A program made the translations under genes and the position numbers. From positions 54,142 to 118,141 of the forward strand of contig NZ_JAAFZA010000005.1 in the NCBI RefSeq assembly GCF_015356865.1: DNA of 64,000 bases. The letters run 5' to 3'. Positions 42,442 through 51,061 of this stretch are shown here, one piece after another. Source of the stretch: Catenulispora pinisilvae. GTDB lineage: Bacteria; Actinomycetota; Actinomycetes; Streptomycetales; Catenulisporaceae. Position 1 is the stretch's first letter, and every line of letters starts with the position of its first letter. The notes below the pieces were generated by a model. The model did no database searches, had not been told where the DNA came from, and saw only the letters and a program-made list of their open reading frames with translations.

Positions 42442-44097
42442 TTACTGCGGCAGTATGCCCGCCGGGACGGTACTTCCTACGCCATTCCCGCCGGGTGCCG
42501 CGAGCGCCGGGCCCGTCGGGTTCGTCGGGTTCGTCGGCGAAGGCGGCGTGGCAAGGACCCCCATGGATGCCAGCGTCGCCTCCCGCGCCCCGGCGAACTG
42601 CGCCCGCACCCCGGCCCCGATGCCGGCCTTCGCGTTCGGCGAGTCCTTGAACATCACGGACTCGTTCCACGTCGGCGGAGCCTTGGGCGCCTCGCCGCCG
42701 GGGGCCGTGGAGGCCGCCAGCACCCACGCCGCCTGCCGGGCCGCGCCGATCGCCATGATCTCGCTGCCGCCGAGCATCACCGCGCCGGTGGGCCGGCCGG
42801 AGCCGGGCTTGGGCACGCCGGTGGCGTCCAGGGCGGCGAACACGCCGGTGGACGTGAGCCCGCCGCCGGGGCCGTCTTCGAAGGAGCCGGAGACCGCGAC
42901 CGCGACCGGGACGCCGAAGATCGCCGGCGCTATCAGCCGCACCGCGTCCAGCCGCGCGCCCTTGCCGGTGAGGATGACGCGCCGCAGCGGCGTGCCCACC
43001 GAGGCCATCTGCGCGGCCAGCGCGTCCAGTCCCTCGGCTATCCCGCACAGCAGTCCTTCCACGGCCGCCCGCGCCAGGTTCGGCGCGGTCATCCGGGCCA
43101 GCCGCAGCCCGGTCAGCGAGCCGGGCTGGCCGGCGGTCGGCGGCACCAGCACGACGCCCTGCGCGCCGGGCGTGGACTCCAGCGCCTGGCGCGACAACGT
43201 CTGTAGATCCACGCCGGTCATCTTCGCCGCGGCCTCCAGCGTCGCCATCGCCTCGCCGGTGCGGGTCATGGCCAGGAAGCCGCCGGTGGCGTCGGCGAAC
43301 CCGGAGACGATGCCGCTGGGGTCGGCCACCGGCCGCTCCAGACCGCCGGCGAACAGCGTGCCGGTGGCACCGACGCTGATCACCACGTCGCCGGGTTCCG
43401 CGGACAGGCCGAGCACCTGCGCCATCGCCGATCCGGTGCCGGGGGCGACTAAAACGCCCGCGCTGGTGGCGCCGGCGGGCTCGACCGGGCCGAGCACCCG
43501 CGGCACCGCGACCTCGCGGCCGAAGGCGTGGGTCAGCAGGGCCGTGCGGTAGTCGTTGGAGAACGGCGACCAGTAGCCGGTGCCGGAGGCCTCGCCGCGG
43601 TCGGTGACCGGGCCCGCGGCGCCGCCGAGCAGCAGCCAGGTGAGCCAGTCGTGCGGCTGGAGCACGGCGGCCACCCGCGCGGCGTTCTCCGGTTCACGCT
43701 GGGCCAGCCAGCGCAGCTTGGCTATCGGGAAGGCCGCGGTCGGCACCGAGCCGACCGCGGCGGCCCAGGCGCCCGGACCGCCGCCCTCGACGACGAGGTC
43801 GTCGGCGGAGTTCGCGGCGCGGAAGTCCGTGGACATCAGTGCCGGGCGGACCACTCCCCCGGCGTTGTCCAGGGCGACCAGGGCCTGACGCTGTCCGGAG
43901 ACGGCGACCGCCTGCACTCCGTCCAGGATGTCGCCGTCACATGCTTTGACCAGTGCGTTCCACCACTCGTGCGGGTCGTCGTCGGCGGCGGCCGCGTGGG
44001 CGACCGCCGCTTTGCGCATCACTTTCCCGCTGAGGGCATCGCAGACGACGACTCGAGTGGTGCTGGGCGAGGAATCGATACCCGCGACGATCGGCAT
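42442..44097 (-). CDS. FGGY-family carbohydrate kinase (xylulokinase-like)
   Basis: 551 residues. FGGY motifs: the N-terminal phosphate loop GIDSSPSTTRVVVCD, VAVSGQRQALVALD, the central WLTWLLLGG region, VSVGATGTLFAGG and the C-terminal adenosine segment ILTGKGARLDAVRLIAPAIFGVPV. Closest in pattern to xylulokinases. After GAARQAAWVLA the protein has an extra tail of about 75 residues rich in Pro, Thr, Gly and Asn that most relatives lack. The substrate could be D-xylulose or another pentulose; no pentose operon is nearby. Confidence 0.88.
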   Translation of the reverse strand: MPIVAGIDSSPSTTRVVVCDALSGKVMRKAAVAHAAAADDDPHEWWNALVKACDGDILDGVQAVAVSGQRQALVALDNAGGVVRPALMSTDFRAANSADDLVVEGGGPGAWAAAVGSVPTAAFPIAKLRWLAQREPENAARVAAVLQPHDWLTWLLLGGAAGPVTDRGEASGTGYWSPFSNDYRTALLTHAFGREVAVPRVLGPVEPAGATSAGVLVAPGTGSAMAQVLGLSAEPGDVVISVGATGTLFAGGLERPVADPSGIVSGFADATGGFLAMTRTGEAMATLEAAAKMTGVDLQTLSRQALESTPGAQGVVLVPPTAGQPGSLTGLRLARMTAPNLARAAVEGLLCGIAEGLDALAAQMASVGTPLRRVILTGKGARLDAVRLIAPAIFGVPVAVAVSGSFEDGPGGGLTSTGVFAALDATGVPKPGSGRPTGAVMLGGSEIMAIGAARQAAWVLAASTAPGGEAPKAPPTWNESVMFKDSPNAKAGIGAGVRAQFAGAREATLASMGVLATPPSPTNPTNPTGPALAAPGGNGVGSTVPAGILPQ

Positions 44098-44198
44098 GAC
44101 GCCAGATCATGCCGTATGCGCCGCGCGCCGGAAACCGCCTCGGCGCCAACTGTTTCGTGGCATTCGCAGCGATTCAGTCACCCGAGGGTGACCCACCG

Positions 44199-45371
44199 TC
44201 ATCGAAGGTAGTCAAGCAGCTGGTCGGCGTAGGTGTGTCCGCGCAGCTTGGCCAGGGTCTTGGCCTCGATCTGCCGGATCCGCTCGCGCGTGACGCCGAA
44301 GGTGCGCCCGATCTCCTCCAGAGTGTGCGGCTGGCCGTCGGTGAGCCCGTAGCGCAACTGCACCACGCGCTTCTCCCGCTCGCCGAGCGTCGACAGCAGC
44401 GCGTCCAGGTGCTCGCGCAGCATCACCACGGCGACCGAGTCGGCCGGCGAGACCGCGTCGGCGTCCTCGATCAGGTCGCCGAGCGCCACGTCGTCCTCCT
44501 CGCCGACCGGGGCGTGCAGCGACACCGGCTCCTGGGCCAGGCGCAGCACCTCCACGACCCGCTCGCAGGCCACGCCCAGCACCTCGGCGATGTCGTCCGG
44601 AGAGGGCTCGACGCCGTTCTCCTGCAACAGCCGGCGCTGCAGGCGCACCACCCGGTTCATCAGCTCGACCACGTGCACCGGCACCCGGATGGTGCGGGCC
44701 TGGTCGGCCAGCGCCCGGCTCATCGCCTGCCGGATCCACCAGGTCGCGTACGTGGAGAACTTGTAGCCGCGGGTGTAGTCGAACTTCTCCACGGCCCGGA
44801 TCAGACCGAGGTTGCCCTCCTGGACCAGGTCCAGGATCGACATGCCACGGCCCAGATAACGCTTGGCGATGGACACCACCAGCCGCAGGTTCGCCTCGAT
44901 CAGCCGGCGCTTGGCGGCCTGGCCCTCCAGGACCAGGATGGCCATCTCCCGCCGCAGTTGCGGCTTGAGGTTGGTCTCATAAGTCAGCTTCTCCTCGGCG
45001 AACAGACCGGCTTCCACGGCCTGTGCGAGTTCCACCTCCAAGACCGCGTTCAGCAGCGGCACCCGACCGATTTCCCGCAGATACTGCCGGAACAGGTCAC
45101 CGGCCGGTCCGGCGGAATCGGCCCAGGCGTTGACCTTGTGGTCGGCCTCTGCTTCCTTCTCCGGCTCGGTCTCGGCCTCTTCCTCCAGCACCGCTTCGAG
45201 CTCTGCGATCTCCGGTGCGGCCGGGCCGGGCATCCGCAGGGAACCGAGGGCTTCCGGGTCGTCCAGGACCACTGCGGTCCTGGGTTCGGCCACGGACGAG
45301 GAAGTCGGGTGGGGGGTCGGCGCGAGGGTGTCGAGGAGGGCCACCGGTCCCTGTGCGACAGCACTGTTCAC
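44199..45371 (-). CDS. RNA polymerase sigma-70 factor, group 1/2 (HrdA/B-like)
   Basis: About 390 residues. Regions 1.2 ([17 protein letters not shown]), 2.1-2.4 ([27 protein letters not shown], then [18 protein letters not shown]), 3 and 4.2 ([28 protein letters not shown]) are all present. The N-terminal ~80 residues are acidic and variable. In Streptomyces an hrd-type gene lies near dnaG, and the dnaG-sigma neighbourhood is seen here too. GTG 45371 is preferred because GGAG lies six bases upstream; GTG 45410 is the alternative. Whether this is the principal sigma factor or an HrdA-type paralogue cannot be decided from this window. Confidence 0.9.
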   Translation of the reverse strand: MNSAVAQGPVALLDTLAPTPHPTSSSVAEPRTAVVLDDPEALGSLRMPGPAAPEIAELEAVLEEEAETEPEKEAEADHKVNAWADSAGPAGDLFRQYLREIGRVPLLNAVLEVELAQAVEAGLFAEEKLTYETNLKPQLRREMAILVLEGQAAKRRLIEANLRLVVSIAKRYLGRGMSILDLVQEGNLGLIRAVEKFDYTRGYKFSTYATWWIRQAMSRALADQARTIRVPVHVVELMNRVVRLQRRLLQENGVEPSPDDIAEVLGVACERVVEVLRLAQEPVSLHAPVGEEDDVALGDLIEDADAVSPADSVAVVMLREHLDALLSTLGEREKRVVQLRYGLTDGQPHTLEEIGRTFGVTRERIRQIEAKTLAKLRGHTYADQLLDYLR

Positions 45372-45498
45372 GACAAGCTCCAAGTGGGGGGTTCGCGACG
45401 TCTTCGCCACACGCTTACCCCGCGTACCGCTGAGCTATCCCAGATAACGGAAACTGAACCAAGATCAGTGTTCCACGCCGGTCACGAAACCGTGACCG

Positions 45499-47643
45499 TT
45501 ATGAGACTTCCGCCAGGCCACGCTTGTATTGCTCCAACGCGACCAGTTCACCGAAGAGTTTGTTGTATTCCTCTTGTCCGGTAACCGGATTCAGCCGTTG
45601 GAGTTTGGATCTCACGTCCTTGATACGCCGGTCCACGGTGTGGATGCGCACCCTTGTCATGACTTCGGCGACATACCGCTCGTCAGCGGCGCCGCGGACG
45701 TTGACCCGCTCGACGGTGAGCTCCGTGACCAGGCCGCGGATGGCGTCATCAGGGGCCTGATCTTGGATGCGACCGGTCCAATTGTTGTCATTGGCGGTGG
45801 TACATCCGCCGGCGCCGCGCACCGCCGCGCAGACCGCGGCATAGGCGGGAACGGTGAACTCCTCGGGCGCCAGCCCGTCGAAGGTGGCGCCGGCCAGTTG
45901 TGGGAACTGCAACGCCATCTTCAACGCCTCGCGCTCGGCGCCGGCGACCGGATCGCGGGGACTGGGAACGGTCGCGGCCTCGGCGCCGAACAGGCCGGCC
46001 GGCTCGTTGCCGTAACCGCCATTACCGTTGCCGTTGCCGCCGTAACCGCCACGGTTTCCGCCGCCGCCGTAGTTGCCGCGGTTGCCACCGCGATCGCCCC
46101 AGCCGCCGTCCCGGCCGCCACCGCCACCGCCACCGCGGCCTCCGGGACCGTCCTGGCCGCGACCGCCGCCATAGCCGCCCTGGCCGCCGCGCCGGTTGTT
46201 CGAGCCCTGATTCCCCCGGCGGTCGTTCCAGTCGCCGCCACGGCCGCCCCCGGCCCCGTAACCGCCGGCCCCGGCGGCATCGGCGGCGGCCGCGGCGTCG
46301 GTACGGCCGCCGGAAGCCGCGACGAGCCGGCGCACCGCGGGCCGCACCTCCGGTTCCTCCATCCCGAGCCAGCCGGCCAGCTGCCGGGTGTAGTCGCTGC
46401 GCATCGCCGCGTCGCGGATCTTCGCCACGATCGGGGCGGTGGCGCGCAGGGCGTGCATGCGGCCCTCGGGCTCGTCGAGGTTGTGCTTGGCCAGTTCGGC
46501 GCGGATCACGAACTCGAACAGCCGGGTCCGGGTGGCGACCAGTTCGCGGACCGCGGCGTCGCCCTTGGACAGCCGCAGATCGCAGGGGTCCATCCCGTTG
46601 GGTTCGACGGCGACGAAGGTCTGCGTGACGAACTTGTCCTCGTCCAGATAGGCGCGCATGGCCGCCTTCTGCCCGGCCGAGTCGCCGTCGAAGGTGAACA
46701 CCACCTCCACGCCGAGGAACTGGTTCCGGTCGGCCAGCAGCCGTCGCAGCATCTTGATGTGGTCTTCGCCGAACGCGGTGCCGCAGGTGGCCACCGCGGT
46801 CGGGACTCCGGCCAGATGGCAGGCCATCACGTCGGTGTAGCCCTCGACCACGACCGCGCGCTCCTGCTTGACGATCTCGCGGCGCGCCATGTCCAGGCCG
46901 TACAGCACCGAGGACTTCTTGTAGATCGGGGTCTCGGGGCTGTTGAGGTATTTCGGGGTGTCCGGGTCGTCGGTGAGCCGGCGCCCGCCGAACCCGATGA
47001 CGTCGCCGGACAGGTCGGCGATCGGCCACATCAGCCGGTTGCGGAAGCGGTCCATCGCGCCGCGCCGGCCCTCGGAGGCCAGACCGCTGGTCAGGATCTC
47101 TTTGTCGACGAATCCGCGGGCCCGCAGGTGCCGGACCAGCATCTCCCAGGACTCCGGTGCGTAGCCGACCCGGAAACGCTCGATCGCCGTCGGGTCGAAG
47201 CCGCGCGAGCTCAACAGTTCGCGGGCGTGGACGGCGGCCGGGGTGGCGAGTTGGTCCACGAAGTACTCGGCGGCGACCTTGTGCGCCTCCAACAGCCGGG
47301 TGCGCTCGCTGCGCTCGCCCTGCTTGGTGTAGCCGCCCTCGGTGTAGCGCAGTTCGATCTGGTACTGGCCCGCCAGGCGCTCGATCGAGTCGGTGAAGGA
47401 GAGGTGGTCGTACTCCATCACGAACTTGATGACGTCGCCGCCGACGCCGCAGCCGAAGCAGTGGTAGAAGTTCTTCGCCGGGCTGACCTGGAAGGACGGC
47501 GACTTCTCATCGTGGAAGGGACACAGTCCCTTCAGGTTGCCGCCGCCGGCGTTGGCGAGTTGCACGACGGCGCCGACGACATCGACGATCGAGGCCGCCC
47601 TGCGTACTCGCTCGATATCGTCGTCATTGATCCGTCCGGCCAC
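45499..47643 (-). CDS. dnaG: DNA primase with a Gly/Arg-rich (RGG-like) insert
   Basis: 714 residues. The CHC2 zinc-binding domain has C41, H44, C62 and C65, followed by the catalytic TOPRIM core with FGEDHIKMLRR, VVFTFDGDSAGQKAAMRA and EPNGMDPCDL, then the C-terminal DnaB-binding region (~555-714). Between them, residues ~445-553 are an extended Gly/Arg/Asn/Tyr-rich tract with RGG and GGYGG units, far longer than the usual linker. Bacterial primases lay the RNA primers for replication. TAAGCT lies exactly six bases before GTG 47643, suggesting its own leaderless promoter within the end of dgt, 22 bp upstream. Confidence 0.96.
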   Translation of the reverse strand: MAGRINDDDIERVRRAASIVDVVGAVVQLANAGGGNLKGLCPFHDEKSPSFQVSPAKNFYHCFGCGVGGDVIKFVMEYDHLSFTDSIERLAGQYQIELRYTEGGYTKQGERSERTRLLEAHKVAAEYFVDQLATPAAVHARELLSSRGFDPTAIERFRVGYAPESWEMLVRHLRARGFVDKEILTSGLASEGRRGAMDRFRNRLMWPIADLSGDVIGFGGRRLTDDPDTPKYLNSPETPIYKKSSVLYGLDMARREIVKQERAVVVEGYTDVMACHLAGVPTAVATCGTAFGEDHIKMLRRLLADRNQFLGVEVVFTFDGDSAGQKAAMRAYLDEDKFVTQTFVAVEPNGMDPCDLRLSKGDAAVRELVATRTRLFEFVIRAELAKHNLDEPEGRMHALRATAPIVAKIRDAAMRSDYTRQLAGWLGMEEPEVRPAVRRLVAASGGRTDAAAAADAAGAGGYGAGGGRGGDWNDRRGNQGSNNRRGGQGGYGGGRGQDGPGGRGGGGGGGRDGGWGDRGGNRGNYGGGGNRGGYGGNGNGNGGYGNEPAGLFGAEAATVPSPRDPVAGAEREALKMALQFPQLAGATFDGLAPEEFTVPAYAAVCAAVRGAGGCTTANDNNWTGRIQDQAPDDAIRGLVTELTVERVNVRGAADERYVAEVMTRVRIHTVDRRIKDVRSKLQRLNPVTGQEEYNKLFGELVALEQYKRGLAEVS

Positions 47644-47664
47644 GGAGAAAGCTTATCGGGGGTG

Positions 47665-48954
47665 TCAGACCGTTCCGAGTCGTGTGCTCAGCGCGTACGC
47701 GGCGTCATCGGTGAGTGACGCGACCTGGTCCACGACCACCCGCAGCCGGGTGCAGTCGTCGGCGGCCTCGGCGTACCAGGCGTGGAAGGCCGGCTCCAGG
47801 TACTCCGGCAGCGCCGACAGCCCCTCGACCAGGCCGGTGACCAGCTCCCGCTGCCGGCGGCGGCGCTCGCGGGCGTCGTCGCGCTGCATCACGTAGCGCG
47901 CGGTGATCGCCTTGAGCAGCGCGCACTCCAGCCGGGTCTCGCGCGGCACGACGAGGTCGGCGGCGTACCGGGTCAACGGGCCGGCGTCCTGGCCGGGGTC
48001 CAGGCCGGCGGCTTGGGCGGCCGCGGCGCGGGTGGCGGCGGCCGAGGACTGGCAGAACCGGCCGATCAGGCTGCTGGTGGCGTTCTTCAGCGCGGCCTGC
48101 GCGGCGAACGAGCCGTCGTAGTCGCCGGGCCAGTAGTCCAGGGCTTGCAGCCGGGCCAGTGCGTCGGACAGTTCGGGGGCGCTGGCTCCCGATGCGTAGC
48201 GGATCTCGGTCAGCTCGAAGAGCTCGGCCTGCTCGGTCAGCGAAAGCAGGGTCTTGGGGACGAGGAAGCCGGCGTGCAGCGCGTCCTCAAGATCGTGCAC
48301 CGAGTAGGCCACATCGTCGGACCAGTCCATCACCTGCGCCTCGAAACAGCCCCGGCCGGGCACCGCGCCGTGCCGCATCCACTCGAAGACCGGCTCGTCG
48401 TCGGCGTAGACGCCGAACTTCGCGGTGCCGCGGGCCTGGCCCTCGGCCCGGGTCCACGGGTACTTCGTCGCGGCGTCCAGCGCGGCCCGGGTCAGGTTCA
48501 GCCCGCCGGGCTCCCCGTTCGGGCCCAGCGCCTTGGCCTCCAGCCGGACCAGGATCCGGAACGACTGCGCGTTGCCCTCGAAGCCGCCGCAGTCGGCCGT
48601 GGCCAGGGCCAGCGCTTCCTCGCCGGTGTGGCCGAACGGCGGGTGCCCGAGGTCGTGGGACAGACAGGCGGTCTCCATCAGGTCCGGGTCGGCGCCCAGT
48701 TCCTTGCCGAGTTCGCGGCCGATCTGCGCGCACTCCAGGCTGTGTGTGAGCCGGGTGCGGGGGCTGTCCAGGTAGGCGCCGTACGCCGAGTCGTTCGAGC
48801 CCGGCGCCACCACCTGGGTCTTGGCCGCCAGCCGGCGCAGCGCCGCGCTGTGCAGCACCCGGGCTCGGTCCCGCTCGAAGGCCGTCCGCCACTTGTTGCT
48901 GGGATGGTCGGGCAGATGACGCTGTCGGTCGGCGTCGGTGTACACATCGCTCAC
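47665..48954 (-). CDS. dgt: Deoxyguanosinetriphosphate triphosphohydrolase (HD domain)
   Basis: 429 residues. HD-domain residues are in RTRLTHSLECAQIGREL, LSHDLGHPPFGHTGEEAL and VMDWSDDVAYSVHDLEDAL. The enzyme hydrolyses dNTPs to deoxynucleosides and triphosphate and controls dNTP pools. It sits directly upstream of dnaG, a pairing known from mycobacteria and streptomycetes. GTG 48954 is set by homology and by TACCGT exactly six bases upstream, with no SD, a clear leaderless pattern. Confidence 0.95.
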   Translation of the reverse strand: MSDVYTDADRQRHLPDHPSNKWRTAFERDRARVLHSAALRRLAAKTQVVAPGSNDSAYGAYLDSPRTRLTHSLECAQIGRELGKELGADPDLMETACLSHDLGHPPFGHTGEEALALATADCGGFEGNAQSFRILVRLEAKALGPNGEPGGLNLTRAALDAATKYPWTRAEGQARGTAKFGVYADDEPVFEWMRHGAVPGRGCFEAQVMDWSDDVAYSVHDLEDALHAGFLVPKTLLSLTEQAELFELTEIRYASGASAPELSDALARLQALDYWPGDYDGSFAAQAALKNATSSLIGRFCQSSAAATRAAAAQAAGLDPGQDAGPLTRYAADLVVPRETRLECALLKAITARYVMQRDDARERRRRQRELVTGLVEGLSALPEYLEPAFHAWYAEAADDCTRLRVVVDQVASLTDDAAYALSTRLGTV

Positions 48955-49024
48955 GGCCCCACGGTAACCCGCGCGGACCAACAGGAACTGAAGACTCGGC
49001 GGCGAGGCGGCTTGCTCGACGACG

Positions 49025-49059
49025 CGGCCGCCCCGGGAGGGTTGTCCCCGGGGCGGCCG
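49025..49059. terminator. Perfect 13-bp hairpin downstream of the EthD gene
   Basis: CGGCCGCCCCGGG at 49025-49037 pairs with 49047-49059 around a 9-nt loop, followed on the plus strand by TTT. It lies between the dgt promoter and the end of the EthD gene. Confidence 0.7.
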
Positions 49060-49062
49060 TTT

Positions 49063-49111
49063 GCGGTGTGTCCTTGTTAGGCCGGTGTGGTTATGCGGTG
49101 TGTCCTTCTTA
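49063..49111. repeat. 17-bp direct repeat, period 32
   Basis: 49063-49079 and 49095-49111 (GCGGTGTGTCCTT then G/C then TTA) differ at one position. The second copy abuts the stop of the EthD gene. Confidence 0.85.
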
Positions 49112-49435
49112 CTAGAACAGTTCCTGCGGCGCACCGAGGATCATGGAGCGGGCGGCGGCGTTCTCCGCCATGCCGGTGGCGTCCTCGGCGCAGGCCTGGC
49201 CGGCCGGGGAGGCGAACGCGGTGCGCAACTCGTCCATCGAGTCCCAGCGCAGCTCGGCGATCCGGTAGTAGGGCTCGCCGCGGACCGGCTGGGGGTCGTC
49301 GGTGATGGCGTAGGAGCGTAGGCCGGGGAGTTCGCGGGCGAGCGGGATGTGGACCTCGCGGTAGTGCTTCTCAAAGGCCTCGGGGTCGGTCGGCTGCTCC
49401 CAAAGGAAGAGGAAGCGGACTGGTTCGGTGCTCAT
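49112..49435 (-). CDS. EthD-family small protein
   Basis: 107 residues forming one ferredoxin-like (dimeric alpha/beta barrel) domain of the EthD type. FLFLWEQPTDPEAFEKHYREVHIPLARELPG is the diagnostic beginning, and PYYRIAELRWDSMDELRTAF the centre. EthD was first described in ether-degradation operons, and most relatives have no proven activity. ATG 49435 has GAGAGG about eight bases upstream. It lies 56 bp after the ECF sigma gene on the same strand and may be co-transcribed with it or belong to its regulon. Confidence 0.85.
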   Translation of the reverse strand: MSTEPVRFLFLWEQPTDPEAFEKHYREVHIPLARELPGLRSYAITDDPQPVRGEPYYRIAELRWDSMDELRTAFASPAGQACAEDATGMAENAAARSMILGAPQELF

Positions 49436-49491
49436 GACGGGTTCCTCTCGGTCGGTGTCTCGCCTGTACATACCGGCGGCACCGGCCGGAC

Positions 49492-50397
49492 TCATCGCGG
49501 CAGGCCGAAAATCTCGAACAGGGCCGGGTCGGCGAACACCACGTTGGCTGTGACCAGGCCGCCGACGACGGTGAAGACTTGGAGGGTGTGCGGCTTGTGG
49601 GTGCCCGCGGCGGTCGGGGCGTAAGCGGCGAGCGCCGGCTGGCCGTTGGCGGTGGTGGGCACGGCGCGCCAGCCCGGACCGTGCATACGGAAGACGCGCT
49701 CCATGAACAGGCCGTAGTCGTCGCGGCCCCGGTACCAGAGCGGGACCGGCGGCATCTCCATGACCACGTCGTCCGCGAGCAGCTTCACCAGGGCCGGGAC
49801 GTCGGCGGCCTCGAAGGCGTGGAGGTAGCGCTCGATGGTGGCGTGCCGCTCGGGGTCGGGGGTCTCGCGGACGTCGGTGGCGTCGCCGAGGTTGTCGACC
49901 GCCGCGCGGGCCCGCTGCAACGCGCTGTTCACGGCGGCGACGCTGGTGCCGAGCTGCTGCGCGACCTCGGCGGCGGAGAAGTCGAGGACGTCGCGCAGCA
50001 CCAGCGCGGCCCGCTGCCGCGCGGGCAGTTCCTGCACCGCGGCGATCCAGGCCAGACGCAGGTCGGCGCGGGCGTCGGCGTCGAAGCGGGCGTCCGGGAA
50101 CGGCTCCAGCCAGGGGACGTCCAGCGCCGGCCGCAACGCCGCCTCGGTGTCGCGGCTGGGCGCGCCGAGGCCGGACGGCAGCGGACGGCGGCTGCGGGAT
50201 TCCAGCGCGGTCAGGCAGACGTTGGTCGCGATGCGGTAGAGCCAGGTCCGCAGCGAGGCGCGGGCCGGGTCGAAGCGGTCGCGGGCCTTCCAGGCCCGGA
50301 GCAGCGTCTCCTGGACCTGGTCCTCGGCGTCGTGGACGGAACCGAGCATGCGGTAGCAGTACGCGGTGAGCTCCGCCCGGTGCGCTTCGAGGTCCAC
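49492..50397 (-). CDS. ECF sigma factor with C-terminal SnoaL-like domain (SigG/SigJ type)
   Basis: 301 residues. Sigma regions 2 (YCYRMLGSVHDAEDQVQETLLRAW) and 4 (LPARQRAALVLRDVLDFSAAEVAQQLG) occupy residues ~1-170. A SnoaL/NTF2-like domain (~180-301) follows, containing WYRGRDDYGLF and NGQPALAAY. VPWLEPFPD between them resembles the motif that couples the tail to the sigma core. In these ECF groups the fused tail, not an anti-sigma factor, regulates activity. No anti-sigma gene is adjacent, which agrees. GTG 50397 has TAGGCT exactly six bases upstream. Divergent from dinB with only 58 bp between. Confidence 0.92.
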   Translation of the reverse strand: MDLEAHRAELTAYCYRMLGSVHDAEDQVQETLLRAWKARDRFDPARASLRTWLYRIATNVCLTALESRSRRPLPSGLGAPSRDTEAALRPALDVPWLEPFPDARFDADARADLRLAWIAAVQELPARQRAALVLRDVLDFSAAEVAQQLGTSVAAVNSALQRARAAVDNLGDATDVRETPDPERHATIERYLHAFEAADVPALVKLLADDVVMEMPPVPLWYRGRDDYGLFMERVFRMHGPGWRAVPTTANGQPALAAYAPTAAGTHKPHTLQVFTVVGGLVTANVVFADPALFEIFGLPR

Positions 50398-50455
50398 TGG
50401 TCCAGCCTACGGAGGCCCCACCCACTGCGGCCACGCGAACGTTAGCGTTGCGCTC

Positions 50456-50923
50456 ATGAGCGATCTGGGCCCGCCCGCCGTCGTCGCCGGGGAGAAGGAG
50501 ACGCTGCTCGCCTTTCTGCGCTACCTGCGCGAGGCGATCATCCGCAAGGTCGAGGGACTGCCGGACGACGTCGCGCGCCGCCCCGGCGTCCCGTCCGGCA
50601 CCAGCCCGCTGGGGATGCTGAAGCACCTGTCCGGGGCGGAGCTGGTGTGGCTGGAGTGGGCGTTCCTCGGCCGGGACCCGTTCCCGGACACTTCGATGGA
50701 GGTGGCGCAGACGGACACCGTCGCGGGGTGCGTGGCGGGCTACCGCGCGGCGACGGCGCGGGCCGACGCACTCTGGGCATCGCTGGAGGACCTGGACGCG
50801 GTCTCGGCGCGCGAGGACCGGACGCTGCGCTGGATCCTGGTACACACGGTCGAGGAGCTGGCGCGGCATGCCGGGCAGCTGGACATCTTGCGGGAGCTGA
50901 TCGACGGGGATGTGGGGCGGTGA
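50456..50923 (+). CDS. DinB/DUF664-family protein
   Basis: 155 residues, four-helix DinB fold. Metal-site histidines are visible in LGMLKHLSGAELVWLEW and in HTVEELARHAGQLDILRELIDG. Actinobacterial relatives include mycothiol- or bacillithiol-dependent transferases and proteins of unknown role. ATG 50456 has no SD; TAGCGT lies seven bases upstream. It shares a 58-bp divergent promoter region with the ECF sigma gene, so it may be a target. Substrate unknown. Confidence 0.85.
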   Translation: MSDLGPPAVVAGEKETLLAFLRYLREAIIRKVEGLPDDVARRPGVPSGTSPLGMLKHLSGAELVWLEWAFLGRDPFPDTSMEVAQTDTVAGCVAGYRAATARADALWASLEDLDAVSAREDRTLRWILVHTVEELARHAGQLDILRELIDGDVGR

Positions 50924-50933
50924 GCGCCGCGAG

Positions 50934-50973
50934 ACCTGCGGGGTCTGCGCTCGCGCTACCTGCGGGGTCTGCG
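50934..50973. repeat. 16-bp direct repeat, period 24
   Basis: ACCTGCGGGGTCTGCG at 50934-50949 and 50958-50973, with a shorter third copy (ACCTGCG) just after. Intergenic, following the dinB stop. Confidence 0.85.
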
Positions 50974-51011
50974 ATACCTGCGACACCAGTAGCGGCCGCG
51001 GAATGAAAGCA

Positions 51012-51039
51012 GGCCGGGCGCCCCGAAGGACACCCGGCC
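51012..51039. terminator. Hairpin between convergent dinB and ppdK
   Basis: GGCCGGG at 51012-51018 and CCCGGCC at 51033-51039, a 7-bp stem with a 14-nt loop, 23 bp past the ppdK stop. Confidence 0.6.
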
Positions 51040-51061
51040 GCATCACTGTCGACTACCTACC

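Noticed and set aside
45395..45445. tRNA-like D-arm (GATAGCTCAGCGGTAC on the minus strand) upstream of the sigma factor gene
   Set aside because: The GCTC of a D-stem has no GAGC partner, and no anticodon or T-arm follows in the right places. It runs into the sigma gene's 5' end.
49112..51046. A 644-codon open frame across the EthD, sigma and dinB region
   Set aside because: Only its last 107 codons match a family (EthD). The rest is a frame kept open by high GC and contradicts the sigma and dinB genes.
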